From assembly GCA_001949185.1 (NCBI GenBank), contig BDGG01000002.1:2742467-2806466 (forward strand): DNA of 64,000 bases, written 5' to 3'. The stretch comes from Ramazzottius varieornatus. Lineage: Eukaryota; Tardigrada; Eutardigrada; Parachela; Ramazzottiidae. The stretch's first letter is position 1. Every line of letters begins with the position of its first letter. The notes beneath the pieces are model-generated. The model did no database searches. It was given only the letters and a program-made list of their open reading frames with translations, and had not been told where the DNA came from. Positions 42,000 through 54,271 of this stretch are shown here, piece by piece. The position numbers and the translations under genes were made by a program.

Positions 42000-44398
42000 T
42001 CAGGTCTGCGGTAAACTGAGGTGCCGTTCCATGCTCTTGTCCGCCAACTGTTTAACTACCACGACAAGTGAAACTGCCACCGTGACGGTCTGAGAAAAGA
42101 AGTCTCTTATATGCTGTTCCCGGTCGCGAGTAGTGGCAGAAGAATAAATTAGTTGTACACGCACGATGGGAAACCATAGGATAGCGAAAATTATGGGCCA
42201 GGAGGAAGAACGGCAAATTGACATTCTGAGTGCCATCCAGAAATAAACGTCGAACATACAACGTAACGCAGTGAAATTTAACCGTAGAAAACTGTCATGA
42301 ACAGTGCCCTCATGTACTGCCTACAGTGCCTAAATGTATTGGCCGATCAGTTCTCCCCGACTTTTGCGCTCTGACGATGCGGATGGTTCGTTTACCTTCA
42401 TCCAGAAAACTTCTAAAATTCTTATCGTCTCTGTAAGCGATCTTCAGACTGTCTAGTTACTGTAATGAATATGACGTGCTTCCTTGACTGAGTATCCAGC
42501 ACGTACTACCGCAATGCCATCCTCCAGTGCTGGTTCTTACTTGTATCAAGAATCACCAGTTCGTGCCGCCGTAGCGAAAAGGTCCGGCCCATAATTTTTG
42601 CTGTCTTATAATTTATCATCGAACGCGTACGTACCTCGATTAGAAACCTCCTCGTACAATGATAGACGCCACCCCCATCGACAATGCAAGGGTATCTGAG
42701 AAGACCTCGAACCCATGATATCTTACATGAGTTTATGCGGGTTGTCAGCTGGGACAAGGAAAAACATAACGCCTGACTCTGCAAAAACAAGTCTATTCTA
42801 CTAGGGTTTAGCGCTCGGTTGATCATTGACAGTTGAATCCGACTTTCTGACTGACAGGGGAACGGTTTCTGAGCTCACGCGAAATGTTTCAGTGTTGCCC
42901 TTTTTATGCATTGAACAGACCCTCGATACAGCAGAAACCTTCTAAGAACAGTTTTGTTATCGACAGTTCGATCTGCGGTCAAATCTGGTGGTCTGGAAGA
43001 TGCACGCCCTTGATGGGAAGCAAGCAATTGTAAGTGTCAGAGTGAGCGGCGTTCAGTTCGAAATTTCTTCGAATTCGAAGAGTGGTATCTGCCGAGTCGT
43101 CTGCTTCATGAAAGTTGTCTAAGAGTCTCCTCGATCATACAAACAGCAGAACTCAGACGTTTCGGGTGAGCTCTGAAACCGTTCCCCTGTTAGTCACGTT
43201 AGCTACCAGACACTGGACAAACATTTTTTTCTAAAACATTGTTTTGCACTGCTTTAACCTACAGGCGCACACTTTGTACCATAGTATAGATGTTTCGTAA
43301 GCTTCATACCTGCTCGTGAAGTCTTATGAGAGGCGCGAGAAATATCGTTCCGTAGGACCCGAACACCAACGCGCTGGAAAACAAAAACGCAAACAAAGCC
43401 GTCATTGGTTCCGACGAGCCCGCAAGTCCTGCGATGCCAGCGGTCAGTCCAAGGAGGCAAAGAAAATCGCAGGAATAAGTAACGAAAAAAATCCAGCTAA
43501 AAACATCATGCAGGGCGTCCACAACCTGTAGAACAGCTATATGCTGAGTTTGCCATTCTGCAATGCTCTTGTTCAGAGAGTCTGTTCTGGTTTTCCGTTC
43601 ATCTGTTGTAGTCATTTCAGTCCTTGTATCTAACATAAGCATTTCATTTTCCATCTGAATTCTAATGCACCATATCATCTCCGCCATTACACCGGAAATG
43701 ATGATCAAGACAGACAGCGGAAGCTGTGAGATCAGAAAAGGTACTACGGAGAAGATGAAATAGACGATAACCTGGTGGTACGTTTGAACTCGCAACGGGA
43801 GCAGTGAGTACGCGGTTGTGAAACTCAGCATTGCATCTACAAATGAATTAGATCGGGCACTCAGATAGTACGTCCACTCCACAATTTCGAAAGCTAGATG
43901 GATGAGAAGGAAAGTCACAAGGAGCTTTACTGATCGTCGTCGCCATTTTATGACTAGCGTTTGTCGATCGTTAGGCGTAGTCTGCGCGATCAAGGAATCG
44001 AATTTCGTCTGTAGGGATTTCCACTTGTTTTGCTTACAAAATACAATCAGGAAGACCACTGAGCCACGGATATTCAACCAAGCAGAAGGAAAGTTGGATA
44101 AGGTCACCAGCAAATTAAATGGCTGGGACGATTCACTACTGTTGCTCGTCGAAGGTACCACAGAGAAAACTGACGCTAGTTCGTACAGTGAGGCAGCGGC
44201 CAGAAGGCACATGAGCGCCAGGGAACCAAGCAGAATACAAACACCAAACAACTTTGTGAGAAATGGGAAAGCAAGGATCGACCATCGAGCTGGCTTATGT
44301 CCAATAAATACATCATTAAGTCCCACGCCAAACAGACTAAGACATTTCAGTTGCCAGCCCAAGATCTGAACAAAATATCCAACTGAAGACATTTTCAT
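42000..44398 (-). CDS. Gustatory-receptor-like 7TM protein GR4
   Basis: Three exons in phase: 44398-43310, 42778-42635, 42089-42000 (440 codons plus stop). The frame is open upstream to 44596, but MKMSSVGYFVQILGWQLKCL at 44398 aligns with the starts of GR1-GR3, so I chose that start; 44407 is equally possible. Family marks: LVTLSNFPSAWLNIRGS, VIKWRRRSVKLLV, FLISQLPLSVLIII, VLQVVDALHDVFSW, LHEQ at the end of exon 1, YPCIVDGGGVYHCTRRFL in exon 2 and VAVSLVVVVKQLADKS in exon 3. Intron 1 carries a MITE (42848-43196). Intron 2 consists almost entirely of a long TA-CACGCACG element whose end abuts the donor (GAG/GTACGTACGC). All reading frames are intact, so the gene may be functional if that splice is efficient. 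Confidence 0.75.
42156..42633. mobile_element. Long TA-CACGCACGACGAG element in GR4 intron 2
   Basis: Begins TACACGCACGATGGGAAACC and ends AATTTATCATCGAACGCGTA. It shares with the 23641-24252 element the inner words AACGTAACGCAGTGAAATTT, ACCGTAGAAAACTGTC and the near-end block CTTGTATCAAGAATCACC, TCGTGCCGCCGTAGCGAAAA. About 480 bp with no transposase frame. Without it, intron 2 would be about 65 bp. Confidence 0.65.
42848..43196. mobile_element. MITE in GR4 intron 1
   Basis: Ends TGACTGACAGGGGAACGGTT then TCTGAGCTCACGCGAAATGT, and the complement of TGACTAACAGGGGAACGGTT then TCAGAGCTCACCCGAAACGT. Arms are about 43 bp with six mismatches; 349 bp in all. No coding frame. Confidence 0.6.
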
Positions 44399-44690
44399 TA
44401 TACCCATAACAATAAAATTGCACGGTGAAATAAGCCCAATAAATTTGGCCAATGCGTGAAACGTTTTCGTTTCTGCTCCGCGCGCCAGTGAAATTTGATA
44501 CTGCATAGTTGTGAATAGTTTGGTATTGATACTACAACATGATAGATTGCCCGGGAATGAAACAACATGCGCAGCTGCCGACGTTTGAGGAAACAACCTT
44601 TCACAACAGGTACCGGTGTTGTACTGTAGTATCAGATAGATAATTTACAAAGATCGAGTTACATCGACAGCAAATGGGAAACTTATCCCA

Positions 44691-45453
44691 TCACCTTTTC
44701 TTTTTCTGGACAGTTGATGGTGCCTTGGTTTTCCGCGACCTGTCCTCTTGCAAATGCTTCGAGTCGTAGGGGCCATTACTGCGCTCGCCATGCCCTCTGG
44801 TGCGAGCATCCTCCATGTGCTTTAGCTCTTCGTGTTCGTGTTGCAGTTGGGCAAGTGTCTTCTCCAGGCATTCAGCTTCACATTCCATGGTGGCCATCTT
44901 ACTCTCTACTTCCACCTGAGTTTCCTGTTCTTCGCTGATCGACTTAGCCAGCTCGTCCAGCACTCTCGATGCAGGTAGACCTTTGAGGAACATTTGGGAT
45001 ATCTTTTTGATGAAACTTTGTATTCCGTCCTTCGTTCCGTTCTCCATCATGCCCAAAACAAAATCTTCCCTAGTTATCTTTGTAACTTCCGGCACCTGAA
45101 ATTATCAGCTTCACGGCAAGCTTTCCAAGCAAGGGACAGAGAACTATCACAGAAGAATTCCCGACTGGACACGTTATCTAAAACAGTGAGGAACAGAACA
45201 ACAACAGTCCCAGAAACGTACGATCAGAATCTAATGTCAGACCAACATGGCTCTCGTTTACATTTTTGTTCTCACCAGGAAGAGGCAACACCGGGTTTTG
45301 GCTTTCAGCAGCTGGTACAGGATTCGCGGCTTCTACTACCGTCTTTTGCTCAGCTTCGTTCTGACGTTTCTTCAGCATCATGCCCGAAGTCGGGCGAGAC
45401 CTTGGCGCTGTGGCACTTGGATCGCCAAGCTTCTTTGACTTTCGTCTGTCCAT
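44691..45453 (-). CDS. Basic/coiled-coil protein of unknown function
   Basis: Two coding blocks are evident. The first, from ATG at 45453, reads MDRRKSKKLGD and continues about 65-80 residues, Pro- and Ala-rich. The second, 45095-44691, is helical: EDFVLGMMENG, IQSFIKKISQMFLKGLP, then a heptad-like stretch (SKMATMECEAECLEKTLAQL) and a Lys-rich end. The second block follows the acceptor TTTCAG/GTG. The join between blocks is not settled: a donor near 45262 fits in phase, but other routes exist. Such basic N-terminus plus coiled-coil proteins occur among kinetochore and nuclear adaptors, but I do not recognise this one. It follows Pin1 on the same strand by about 240 bp. Confidence 0.5.
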
Positions 45454-45689
45454 CGCACCTCTTTACTCGTATCAAGCAACGTTTAGCTTCCAGGCTAACT
45501 TATTACCAGCGGTGCGAGAATCAACGTGACAACAGGCGGTACAAATAAAAACCAACTTGACGACGTTATTTCCAAAGTAACCACGACAGTTTTCTCGTTG
45601 TTTGATCATAAAGAGGCTATGCTGCATAGATCAGTGGTAATGGTCAGAAGAGGGACAACAGAGAGTATGATGAATCACAGAAGATATCT

Positions 45690-46543
45690 CTATCCTGTAC
45701 GAAGAACGATATGACAGCCGGACTCGGTGAAGAACGGTTCGCTGATTTCTCCAGTGGTCATTCCGAAGGCTACGTCCTCAAATGCTTTCTGCATTTGTCC
45801 CCGACCGAAGAAACCCAGATCTCCTCCCTTGTGCGCTGAGCTGCAGTCGCTGTACTTGCTCGCAATCTGCTCGAACGTGGCATCGCCGTTCTCAATCTGT
45901 TTTCGGTAGCCTAAAACGAAAACACTGACGAACCGGAAACTTCAGACGAGGGGCGGCTGAAAATGAAATCTGTACCCAGGTGCATGTTGCATGCAGTTAT
46001 AAAGTGGAGATTGCATCATGAGCCCAGATACGCACAGTAGGCCCCAACAGTAGTAAATACGGGGAACACAATGCGCACGTACGGTATGCGCAACCGTGCG
46101 CCACATTGTATGGAAATTCACGCATTCTGCGTAAACATCTCCCTCGAAGAAAACTTACCTTCAATAATGGCTAGTGCTTCGTCTTTGGAGCGTGTAATAT
46201 TCTCCTGTCTCCAGGAAGATGGGCGACGAGAATCTCGGTGCTTGGCCAAGATGTGAGAAGCCCTAACTTGGCTGGTCTGATTGCTTCTAGCCGAACGAGC
46301 CTCTTCTTCCGTTGGCACTGTCCAGCGGCTTTCCTGTGTTTCGGTGTTGAAGTAATACTCCTTTCCTAAAATCACATGCTTCGGTAAACTTCTACCCAGT
46401 AGCTAAATGCCCCCACATCCGCGAATATCGGACGAAATATTTCAGTATCAACAGTACAAGAGTACCTTATGGCGTTATCGGCTTACTGTACCTGTAGACT
46501 TGCTGATGTTCTTTACCCATCCTGGAGGCAGCTGATCGCCCAT
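45690..46543 (-). CDS. Pin1: Pin1-type peptidyl-prolyl cis/trans isomerase
   Basis: Three exons in phase: 46543-46492, 46365-46159, 45910-45690 (159 codons plus stop; human PIN1 has 163 residues). It isomerises phospho-Ser/Thr-Pro bonds in nuclear and cell-cycle proteins. The N-terminal WW domain is split by intron 1 ([14 protein letters not shown], then [15 protein letters not shown]). The parvulin domain follows: [19 protein letters not shown] carries the Lys and paired Arg that read the phosphate, [20 protein letters not shown] carries the catalytic Cys, and the end is GCHIVLRTG. All key residues are present and the length is normal. The start ATG is followed directly by the WW domain, as in other animals. 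Confidence 0.95.
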
Positions 46544-47040
46544 GACGCATCAACAGTCTCAACAATGTCGTCCGAACACCTCTGCGAATCTGGAAATCGG
46601 CGAATCTGTGAGACGACTCTCCGGTCTCTCCGGAAGATAGCTTCAAAAATCAAGACAACCTGCAATGCAATGTCATGGACAGCGGTGGACGGGGGGATCT
46701 ACTCAGCCAAATATCCAATCACGGAACTGTCACTTACCACCTGCCAAGCACCGGCGGAACAGGGAAACTTTATCATCAGTGCGCAAAGTCTACCTCTACT
46801 GAACAGGAGAACCGGTGTTCGGACGACATTCGGAACGGCATTTTTCATATGAACAATACTGATTGACATATTGCCGTTCCAAAGCTGGGCTGCAATTGAT
46901 CTTGCGATCAATCTTTTTGATATAGAAAATATCGTGCCGAATGTCCTTCGAACATAATAACCTTTATTGTCCGAATGCTCTGCCAAGCTAAGTGCTTAGG
47001 GGACAAAATTTGAAGAAAAAAAATTGGCAAGAAAGCCGTG
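46544..47040. other. Upstream region of Pin1 with a small inverted repeat
   Basis: An inverted pair, GTTCGGACGACATTCGGAAC at about 46816 and the complement of GTTCGAAGGACATTCGGCAC ending about 46955, encloses a short loop: a roughly 140-bp hairpin element. No other feature is seen. The remainder should include the Pin1 promoter. Confidence 0.4.
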
Positions 47041-50000
47041 GAGAAAAAGAGAGCTGCTGTACAAAAATACAACTATACAACCAACAGAGGATCGATAAAA
47101 TCCTTGCACCACTTCAGGTTTGAAAATTTAAAGTTTAACAAGTAGTTCTCAAAAGTGCCAAGAGTGAGCAACTGACCAGGACTAGGGCTAAAGAGTGGAT
47201 CTTTGAGAATCTCTGCAGCAACGTAGGCGAAGGAGGCGATAGTGGAGTCCAACAGCTTGCACGATGCTGGAGCGAAGCTGACAGGTGACAGGAGAAAATC
47301 TTTGGACTGGCTCCTGGTGGTCCTTCCGGGCATTACTCTTTTCGTGATGAGGTCGCCACCTGCAAACATACCTTTCTAGATCGCGTAAGTATTTAACAGA
47401 ATACCTTCTAGTCTTCTTTGCCATAAAGGATGCCACCCAGTCTCGCCGAGATGTTGCCGGTATTGCGAGAAGTATGCATCGTGTCTTCCGTTATCTTCCA
47501 AGCAGCCCAGGCGAATACTCTGCAGGAATTTCTTTTGGATGTTCTCAAGCTTCTTTTTTAGCCCTTTCCCCGTGGTGTGCCATGATAATGAAGCATAGTC
47601 CATTACTGATCGAACTAAGCTCTTGAATAGAGGCTGCTTGACCATACCGAAACGACGATGGAGAAAGGCTTTGATGGAGTAAAGTCTTTCTCTGCATTTG
47701 GCTACCACCTTGTCCACTTGACCTGCCCAGTCCATTCGGCTCGAGATCGTCACACCTAGGCACTCGGCTTCGGCTTCGGTCGGGATGACCCACTGCATTG
47801 AAGCTGTAGCTACCAAATGGAATGGCAGTCTTTCTCATCTTATTAGAGATGCGGAGATGCTGCGATTTTTGGAGGTTGATCTCGAGTCCAACCTCGCAAC
47901 ACCATTTTGCCAAGTTGTTCAGGTCTTCCTGCGAAGCATGGCAGTCTTCTTCAACACTCACGTTCCTGTACAGGACGATGTCATCTGCGTACTGTAGTAC
48001 TCTTGACTGGACAGCTCCCGAGAGGCCATTTACTGCAACAGTGAAGAAGGTAGGCCCCAGGATGGAACCCTGAGGTACTCCAGACTTCACTGCTATCTCT
48101 TCTGAAAAGAAACCATCTACCATCACTCTCTGACTTCTACCCTTCAAGTAGTCAGAGAAGAGCGCCAGGAGGTGTTCATCCACGCCATGCTTCCGGAGAC
48201 TGGCGACTATGACGTCATGCGGTAGTCTGTCGAAGGCCTTGGTACAATCGAGAAAGATGACGTCTGCTTCTTTCCTCTCCAGAAGGACCTGCGAGAACTG
48301 ATGACACATCTGCAAGAGTGCATCTCCGTGGATCACTGACGCCTAAAACCGAACTGAGAATCAGAGTACAGCTTGTTACTATCGAGAAAGTGGGTGACAT
48401 GGTCGGCAAGGATTTTCTCGAAGAGCTTCGAGAGGGGAGGCAGGAGCGATATTGGGCGGAAGGCGGAGCCATCTTTCTTCGGAACGGCAACGACGTCTGC
48501 CATCTTCCAGGCTGTGGGAAACTTTCCAGACAGAAGGATCAGGTTGAATTGTCTACAGAGAGGGTAAATGATGGTCGTACAATGATGGTCGTCTGTACCT
48601 GCAATCTTAAGAAGATGGTTTGTAATGAAAGAGGATCCAGCTGCTTTTAGGGCGTCCTGCTTGCGGATGATGCTCAGAATCGATGAAGTGGAGATCTGTA
48701 GTTCATGACAATGGACGGAGGATGGTGGAGTTATTCGACATGGTAGGGACTTGTATTACTGACTGCAGTGGGCTGAACAATCGACGTACTCTTTGGCGAA
48801 TACAGTGCTCATATGGTTTGCTTTGTCTGGAGGATGAACCAGATATCTCTCTTCGCTGCCGGGAATCGGAATGGGAGGGAAGGGGTTTGAGACGGTGTTC
48901 TTCTTGAGATACTGCCAGACCGCTCGTGGGTTTCTTTTGGATGACGATGCTATGGTACGGAGTTTTCGATATCGATCAGCGCGAATCAGTCTCTTGCTAC
49001 GGATTTCCAATTCCTTCCAAGCATCGTAGTCTTTCGAATCCTTTGTCCTCCTCCACTTCTGAAAGGCACCTCTGGACTTTCGTAGACTCTCAACAGTCGT
49101 GGCCGAAAGCGAGGGACTTAGAAGGCGTCTGGATCCTACAGACCTGAGCCGAAAGCAGTCTTTTGCAGTAGCGAGGAACAGTTTATGAAACGATATGACT
49201 ACCACGTCAGCATTGCAGTGCATATCAAAGAAAGCACCTCAATCAACAGAAGAACGGCTGGTGCGAAATTTTCATGCACCGTCGTCATCAAATTTCCATG
49301 TCTTCCTTAGCTTCACCGTCGTCTTTGGCGTCATGATCTCGAGGTTGAATCATATGCCATGGTGGTCATTGGTAGCTGCAGGAGGCTTAATGATCCGCAC
49401 GCCGCGAACTAGACTAACTTGGGAGGAGAAAACGAGGTCGAGCGATGAGCTGCTTCCAGGCTGTCTCGTACATTCTTTCACTTTCTGCCATAGCCGGAAC
49501 TCTTTCTGCAGGGACAGCAAGTCTCTCTCTCTGATGCGCCGCCAGCATCCCTCGACCAGTCAAGTTCCGGGCAGTTGAAATCCCCGACTAGGACGATGTT
49601 TCGACGAAGATAGGGAGTAATGCGCTCCATGGAGGTACGTAGCTTACTGAAGACGTCGACGTCGTAGCCAGGAGCGTAGATCACTCCTAACAACAAGTTC
49701 ATGCGTAATGCTATTACTTTTACCCATGAACTTCGAGGCCTGCAACCTCCAGTTCATACATCCTGATGATCCGGATGTCTTTCTTGACGGCTAGCGCGAT
49801 ACCATCATCAGACTCTCTTCTGCATCCAAGCCGATCAAGTCGTTCGAGCTTGTAATGATCAAGGTCGCAGAAAGAGCAATCAACCGTAGCCGTGTCATCC
49901 ATGGTCTCAACAAGCGCAACGACATCCGCTTTCCCTTCTTCCATCCACTTCTCAACTTCTTCGCTCTTGCTCCGGATACCGTTGACGTTCGCGTACCGGA

Positions 50001-50050
50001 CTACTAGCTTCCTCCCAACTTCTCCTGTGTGCTGCGGTACAGGCATGGCG
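47041..50050 (-). mobile_element. Decayed non-LTR (LINE) retrotransposon, copy 1
   Basis: Read 5' to 3' on the minus strand: an APE-type endonuclease (RYANVNGIRSKSEEVEKW near 50010; LVGDFNCPELDW near 49580), a linker, then reverse transcriptase (VIFLDCTKAFDRLPHD; SGVPQGSILGP; catalytic QYADDIVLY near 47985), and a C-terminal domain ending before 47073. The tail block TTTTTCTCCACGGCTTTCTTGCC matches copy 2 in words. The reading frame is broken many times (for example near 49720, 49480, 48700, 48215 and 47820), so it is inactive even though YADD survives. The clade looks like the Jockey/CR1 group, by motif only. No 5' ORF1 is recognised. Confidence 0.85.
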
Positions 50051-50410
50051 ATTTGTAAGAGAGAAAACGCCTCGAAAGAGATCGATCTTCCTCGGCAAGA
50101 CAGATATTTAGGGAGCGACTCACTCGACGGAGGTCCCTTGGCTAGCCACCTGCCGATCCCAATGCGCCTGTAGCGTCATAAAGTTCCTACTTTTGCAAGC
50201 AGGGAGCTCTCAACTACCATTGGGGGCCAAGAAGGTGCAGACAAGATGGCGTTCTGCGGGAGGGTCAATCAAGTTGATTGAAAATTCAAATTAATAGACA
50301 AGCTGAACTGAGGAGCTAAAAGCTGAAAATGAAACATCAAGTCTCCTGTTCAGTAGGGTAGAATCTGCGCACTGACGACAAAACTGACTGTTATAATACT
50401 TCATACCAGA

Positions 50411-50600
50411 TCTAGTGCTGGGATAAATACGATAAAAATACGATATGATATTTTCTGATAAATATCTTTCAATATTTATATTTCGATTTAGATATCAACC
50501 ACGTATCGATATTTTGATATGATACGTTTCTGATCTTTTATTGTTGATATATCGAATTTTTTAACAGTGATATATCATTATTATTTTATTATTATTCGCT
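50411..50600 (+). repeat. CGATAT-rich repeat fragment
   Basis: Begins CTAGTGCTGGGATAAATACG and is dense in ATATCGATAT words, like one end of the repeats at 2751-3373 and 55535-56336. It lies between the two LINE copies, just beyond the 3' end of copy 2. Confidence 0.45.
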
Positions 50601-50639
50601 TTACTCGTCTTAAATCGCCAGCAAACAAAAGCAGAGCCT

Positions 50640-53600
50640 TGTAGGCAAAATTTGGCAAGAGAGCCTTAGAGAAAAAGGTAGATCAGGTAACAAATAGCAC
50701 AGATCGCTACAACAAACAACTATCGATATTTTTCTTACACCATTCAAAATTTCTCACATCCAGTTTTGTTATGTAACGTCTAAAAGCAGATAGGCTAAGG
50801 CAGTCAGCTACAGAAGGGGACAAAAGGCGATCATTGACAAGAGAAGAAGCTACGTATGCAAAGGAATCGGCAGAGACATTCCAGATATCTTTCTGTTTCA
50901 GCGTCGTTGTGGGCTTCATCCTGAATCGATGGTCGCATCCGGCCCTCAGTGCTTGGTTCCTCGTGGTAGGTCTTTGTGAAGCTGACTCTTGCGGCGCTGC
51001 ACTGCTTGGGAGGTGTCCATCAGGAAAGTTATTAGCCCAGATCTTATACGCATTAACAATCGCTGCTTTGCATCAACGCTGCCACAAGTATTCCCACTGC
51101 ACTTCAGCCAGGTGCTGACGGTACTGGCTGAAATCGCTATCGTGTTGCTTGATCCTTACTCAACCTGATGCTCTTGAGGAAATCTTTTTGGACTTGCTCG
51201 AGCTGTTTTTGAAGAGTCTTTGATGAGGGATTCCAGACAGAAATTGCATACTCAGCAACACTCCGAGAAAGACTCTTGAATAGCATCTGTCTTGCAGCGC
51301 CCATCTGCACCGGGACGAACGTCTTGATGGCATGGAGTCTTTTGCCGCACTTGGAAGTTATCGCGTCAACGTGAACAGTCCAACTCAGCCTCCTATCTAC
51401 TATAACGCCCAGGCAGGTGGCTCGACTTACCGCAGGGATCTTTTCCTGGTTGATCGAATAGCTATCGCCAGACACGGCGATGCTCCGCTTCGCTTGAAGG
51501 TAAACCGCACGTGCTGCGACTTGGTCGGGTTAAGGCTGAGGCCGGCTTTCGAACAGTTCTCTCCCAGCTGGTCGAGGTTTGCTTGGAAGTTGAGGCAGTC
51601 TTCGGCACTACTCACCACTTGGTACATCACAACAACATCAGCGTACTGGTACATTGGACAACTGATTGAGCGTGACAGCCCATTGACAGCTAAGATGAAG
51701 AATAGTGGACCTAACACTGAACGCTGAGGTACTCCGGAGCGCACTTACTGTACTCACTGTAGTAGCCGCCCACAGTGACTCGCTGTTTCCTCCCCCGCCC
51801 ATAGTCCGACAATAGTGCCAGCACGTCCACTACAATGCCATGGTTCTCCAGACTTTCGATCAGCACTTCGTGAGGAACCCTGTCGAAAGCTTTGGTACAG
51901 TCAAGGAAAACTGCATCCACTTCTTTCTTTGCCGAAAGAGCTTGACTCCACCGGTGGACCATGTGCATAAAGCTGCGATTCCGTCGATCTCCTGGACTTG
52001 TTTGTCCGAAAACAAACTATTGCGCTCTAGAAAGGAGGACACTTGGATAGCAATGATCTTCTCGAAAATTTTAGAGAGAGGTGGTAACAGCGAGATAGGT
52101 TTCCAAGTGGCGCCGCCTTTCTTTCGAATCGGGACTACATCGGCTCGCTTCCAGGAGGATGGTAACTGCTTTGTCTGGAGGAACAGGTTGAGCAGGCGTA
52201 CGAGAGAAAAGGAGAGTGACGTGCCTGCAGCCCTTATTAACGCATTCGTGATGAGTGACGAGCCAGCTGCCTTCTTTACTGGGAGATTCTTCAGCACACT
52301 CCACACGGTGGCAGTTGAGACTGGTGGTAGTTGAAACCGGGGGCTGGTGGTCGCTACCGGCTGCCTGCTGTCAGTTCGGTGGTTTCTGCAGTGGTCGTTG
52401 CAGTCTCGGTATTCTTTCAGGAAGACACGGGCGATGAAGTCAGCTTTGGCTTTCGGATGGACTATGTACTTGTCGACTGAGTCAGCTACTGGAATTGGAG
52501 GAAGGCTTTCCGACTTTGTTCATGCTTCCACACGGCGTCTGGATTACGGCGTGATGATGTGGCTATGTTACGCAGGTATCTCGTCTTTGCTGCCCTCTTT
52601 GATATCCTCGCACATTCGACCCATCTTGTGAAGGCGCTCATCTCTTTTGACCTATTCCACAGACGGAAAGCCGCATCGCGTCTCTTAAGACTGTCAACAG
52701 TCCGTGACGAGAGCGATGGTCTTGTTAGGCGTTTCGAGCTGATCATCTTCAGTCTGAAGTGTCGTCGCGCGATCTCTATCAGTTTGGCTTCAAAGCAGGC
52801 AGTGGCCAGGTCAGAGTTACACTGTACCGTAAAAAATCGTTTCCAGTCGACAGCACGTATGTCCTTTCTGAGCTGGGTGACGTCACCAGTATCGAAAATC
52901 CAGGTTGGTCTCGGAGGTGATGGGAAGCTGCAAGTCCATAAATCCACGAACCACTGTATCCCAGCATGATCATTCTTACTTGACGGTGGAGGCACAATGG
53001 AGACACAGCGTACTAGGCTCAGTTGACTGACGAAAACCAGGTCCAGGCATGAGCAGGACGTCTTGCGTTGTCGCGTGTCACCTCTCACTCTTTGGAATAT
53101 CGCAAACTCCTTAATGACGGACACCAACTCCCGCGTGCGTCTTGTCTTCACCGATGTTTCTTCGATGCTGTAGTCGGGACAGTTGAAGTCCCCAAGAAGA
53201 ACTAGATTCCGTCGAAGGCGAGGTGGTATCAGCTGCAGCGACGTTCGTAGCTTCGTGAAGACATCCAGATCGTAGCCCGGGGCATACAGTACACCAACGA
53301 GAAGGTTCGTTCTAACACTAATAAATTTCACCCAAAGGAGCTCCAGACTTTCCTCATACTCGGCACCAGACTCCACACTTCATACTCGGCTGCACTGATG
53401 GTTTGCAGCTCTTTCTTACAGATGAGAGTGACGCCTCCTCCGTTCTCTTTCTGGCAACCTGTCCTGGCTTTCCTGTGAACATCAAAAAGGTCCAAATCAG
53501 CAATCAACGCGTCCGCCACACTGTCATCGGCCATAGTTTCAACGAAGGCACCGATATCGGCTTTGCTCCTGCTGATCCAGCTCTTTACTTCTTCTGTATT

Positions 53601-53690
53601 CGACTTGATACCATTGAGATTAGCATAGCGCAGGGTAAGCTTCTTCCCGACTTGTCCCGTCGACACATCCATCATCCAGAAATGAGGAGA
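50640..53690 (-). mobile_element. Decayed non-LTR (LINE) retrotransposon, copy 2
   Basis: Same family and orientation as copy 1 but diverged. The endonuclease is long and mostly open (RYANLNGIKSNTEEVKSW near 53640; NLVLLGDFNCPDYS near 53190). Reverse transcriptase pieces are IRKKGGATWKPISLLPPLSK, VFLDCTKAFDRVPHEVL, then SGVPQRSVLGP. The catalytic box reads YADV instead of YADD (51645-51634) and the preceding PQG is PQR, so the enzyme is dead in addition to frameshifts near 52300, 51970, 51740 and 51430. The C-terminal part ends near 50707, followed by the shared CTCTAAGGCTCTCTTGCC tail block. Confidence 0.85.
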
Positions 53691-53744
53691 AGTCCAGGCA
53701 GCAACAGACTACCACAGCGAGCAAATCAACAACGGTTCGGTTGA

Positions 53745-54032
53745 TTGGAGGTTAATCACAACAGTGGTATCTCCTGGCTAGTGCGATGCCTGCCCAGAGC
53801 TCGCCACTCCAGGCAAACTCCCGGAAATAGAGGATTCATCCCTAGGAAGTTTGCCCAGAAAGTCTGGGGCCACCCGAAAGAGAAGTTGAAGCCCAGATGG
53901 AAGGACTTTCGAAAATGGTTAAAACCAGTTGAACTTTCGGAGACAGCGACCAAGCTACGTCAAACCAGTACCATGTTGAAAACGATCGAAATCAAGAAAA
54001 AGCCAAAGAGATTCGCGGTGGTGGCACCCTAA
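53745..54032 (+). CDS. Hypothetical basic protein, possible last exon
   Basis: Open frame on the strand opposite to the LINEs, ending LKTIEIKKKPKRFAVVAP. It is rich in Lys, Arg and Trp (KEKLKPRWKDFRKWLKPVEL) and could be a terminal exon of a gene whose upstream part lies beyond or was displaced by LINE copy 2. No ATG, no clear acceptor and no homologue recognised. It may equally be a chance frame. Confidence 0.25.
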   Translation: MEVNHNSGISWLVRCLPRARHSRQTPGNRGFIPRKFAQKVWGHPKEKLKPRWKDFRKWLKPVELSETATKLRQTSTMLKTIEIKKKPKRFAVVAP

Positions 54033-54271
54033 CGGGTACTGTTGTCGCCGAGGGAGGGTAAAAGGGAAGAAAACAGGAACTGGGATGATGGCAGCGCGTA
54101 TCCCAAGTTCCCAACCCTTGAATTACTCCCTGTGACTCCGAATGCAATGCTATAGCCTTATCTCCTCCTTTTGTGACCTACTTTCGCTTCTGCTCAGTCA
54201 CATTCCATTCACAAGCTCTTCTCCATTAATGTTGCACTTCGCATTTCACTGGGCAAAGTTCAGCAGAGGGG

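Noticed and set aside
41747-42019. An 84-codon plus-strand frame with Cys pairs (CTRCRIRKHVSC)
   Set aside because: It overlaps the last GR4 exon antisense and no zinc-finger spacing is consistent.
43316-44369. Plus-strand frames opposite GR4
   Set aside because: They are antisense shadows of the well-supported GR4 coding exon.
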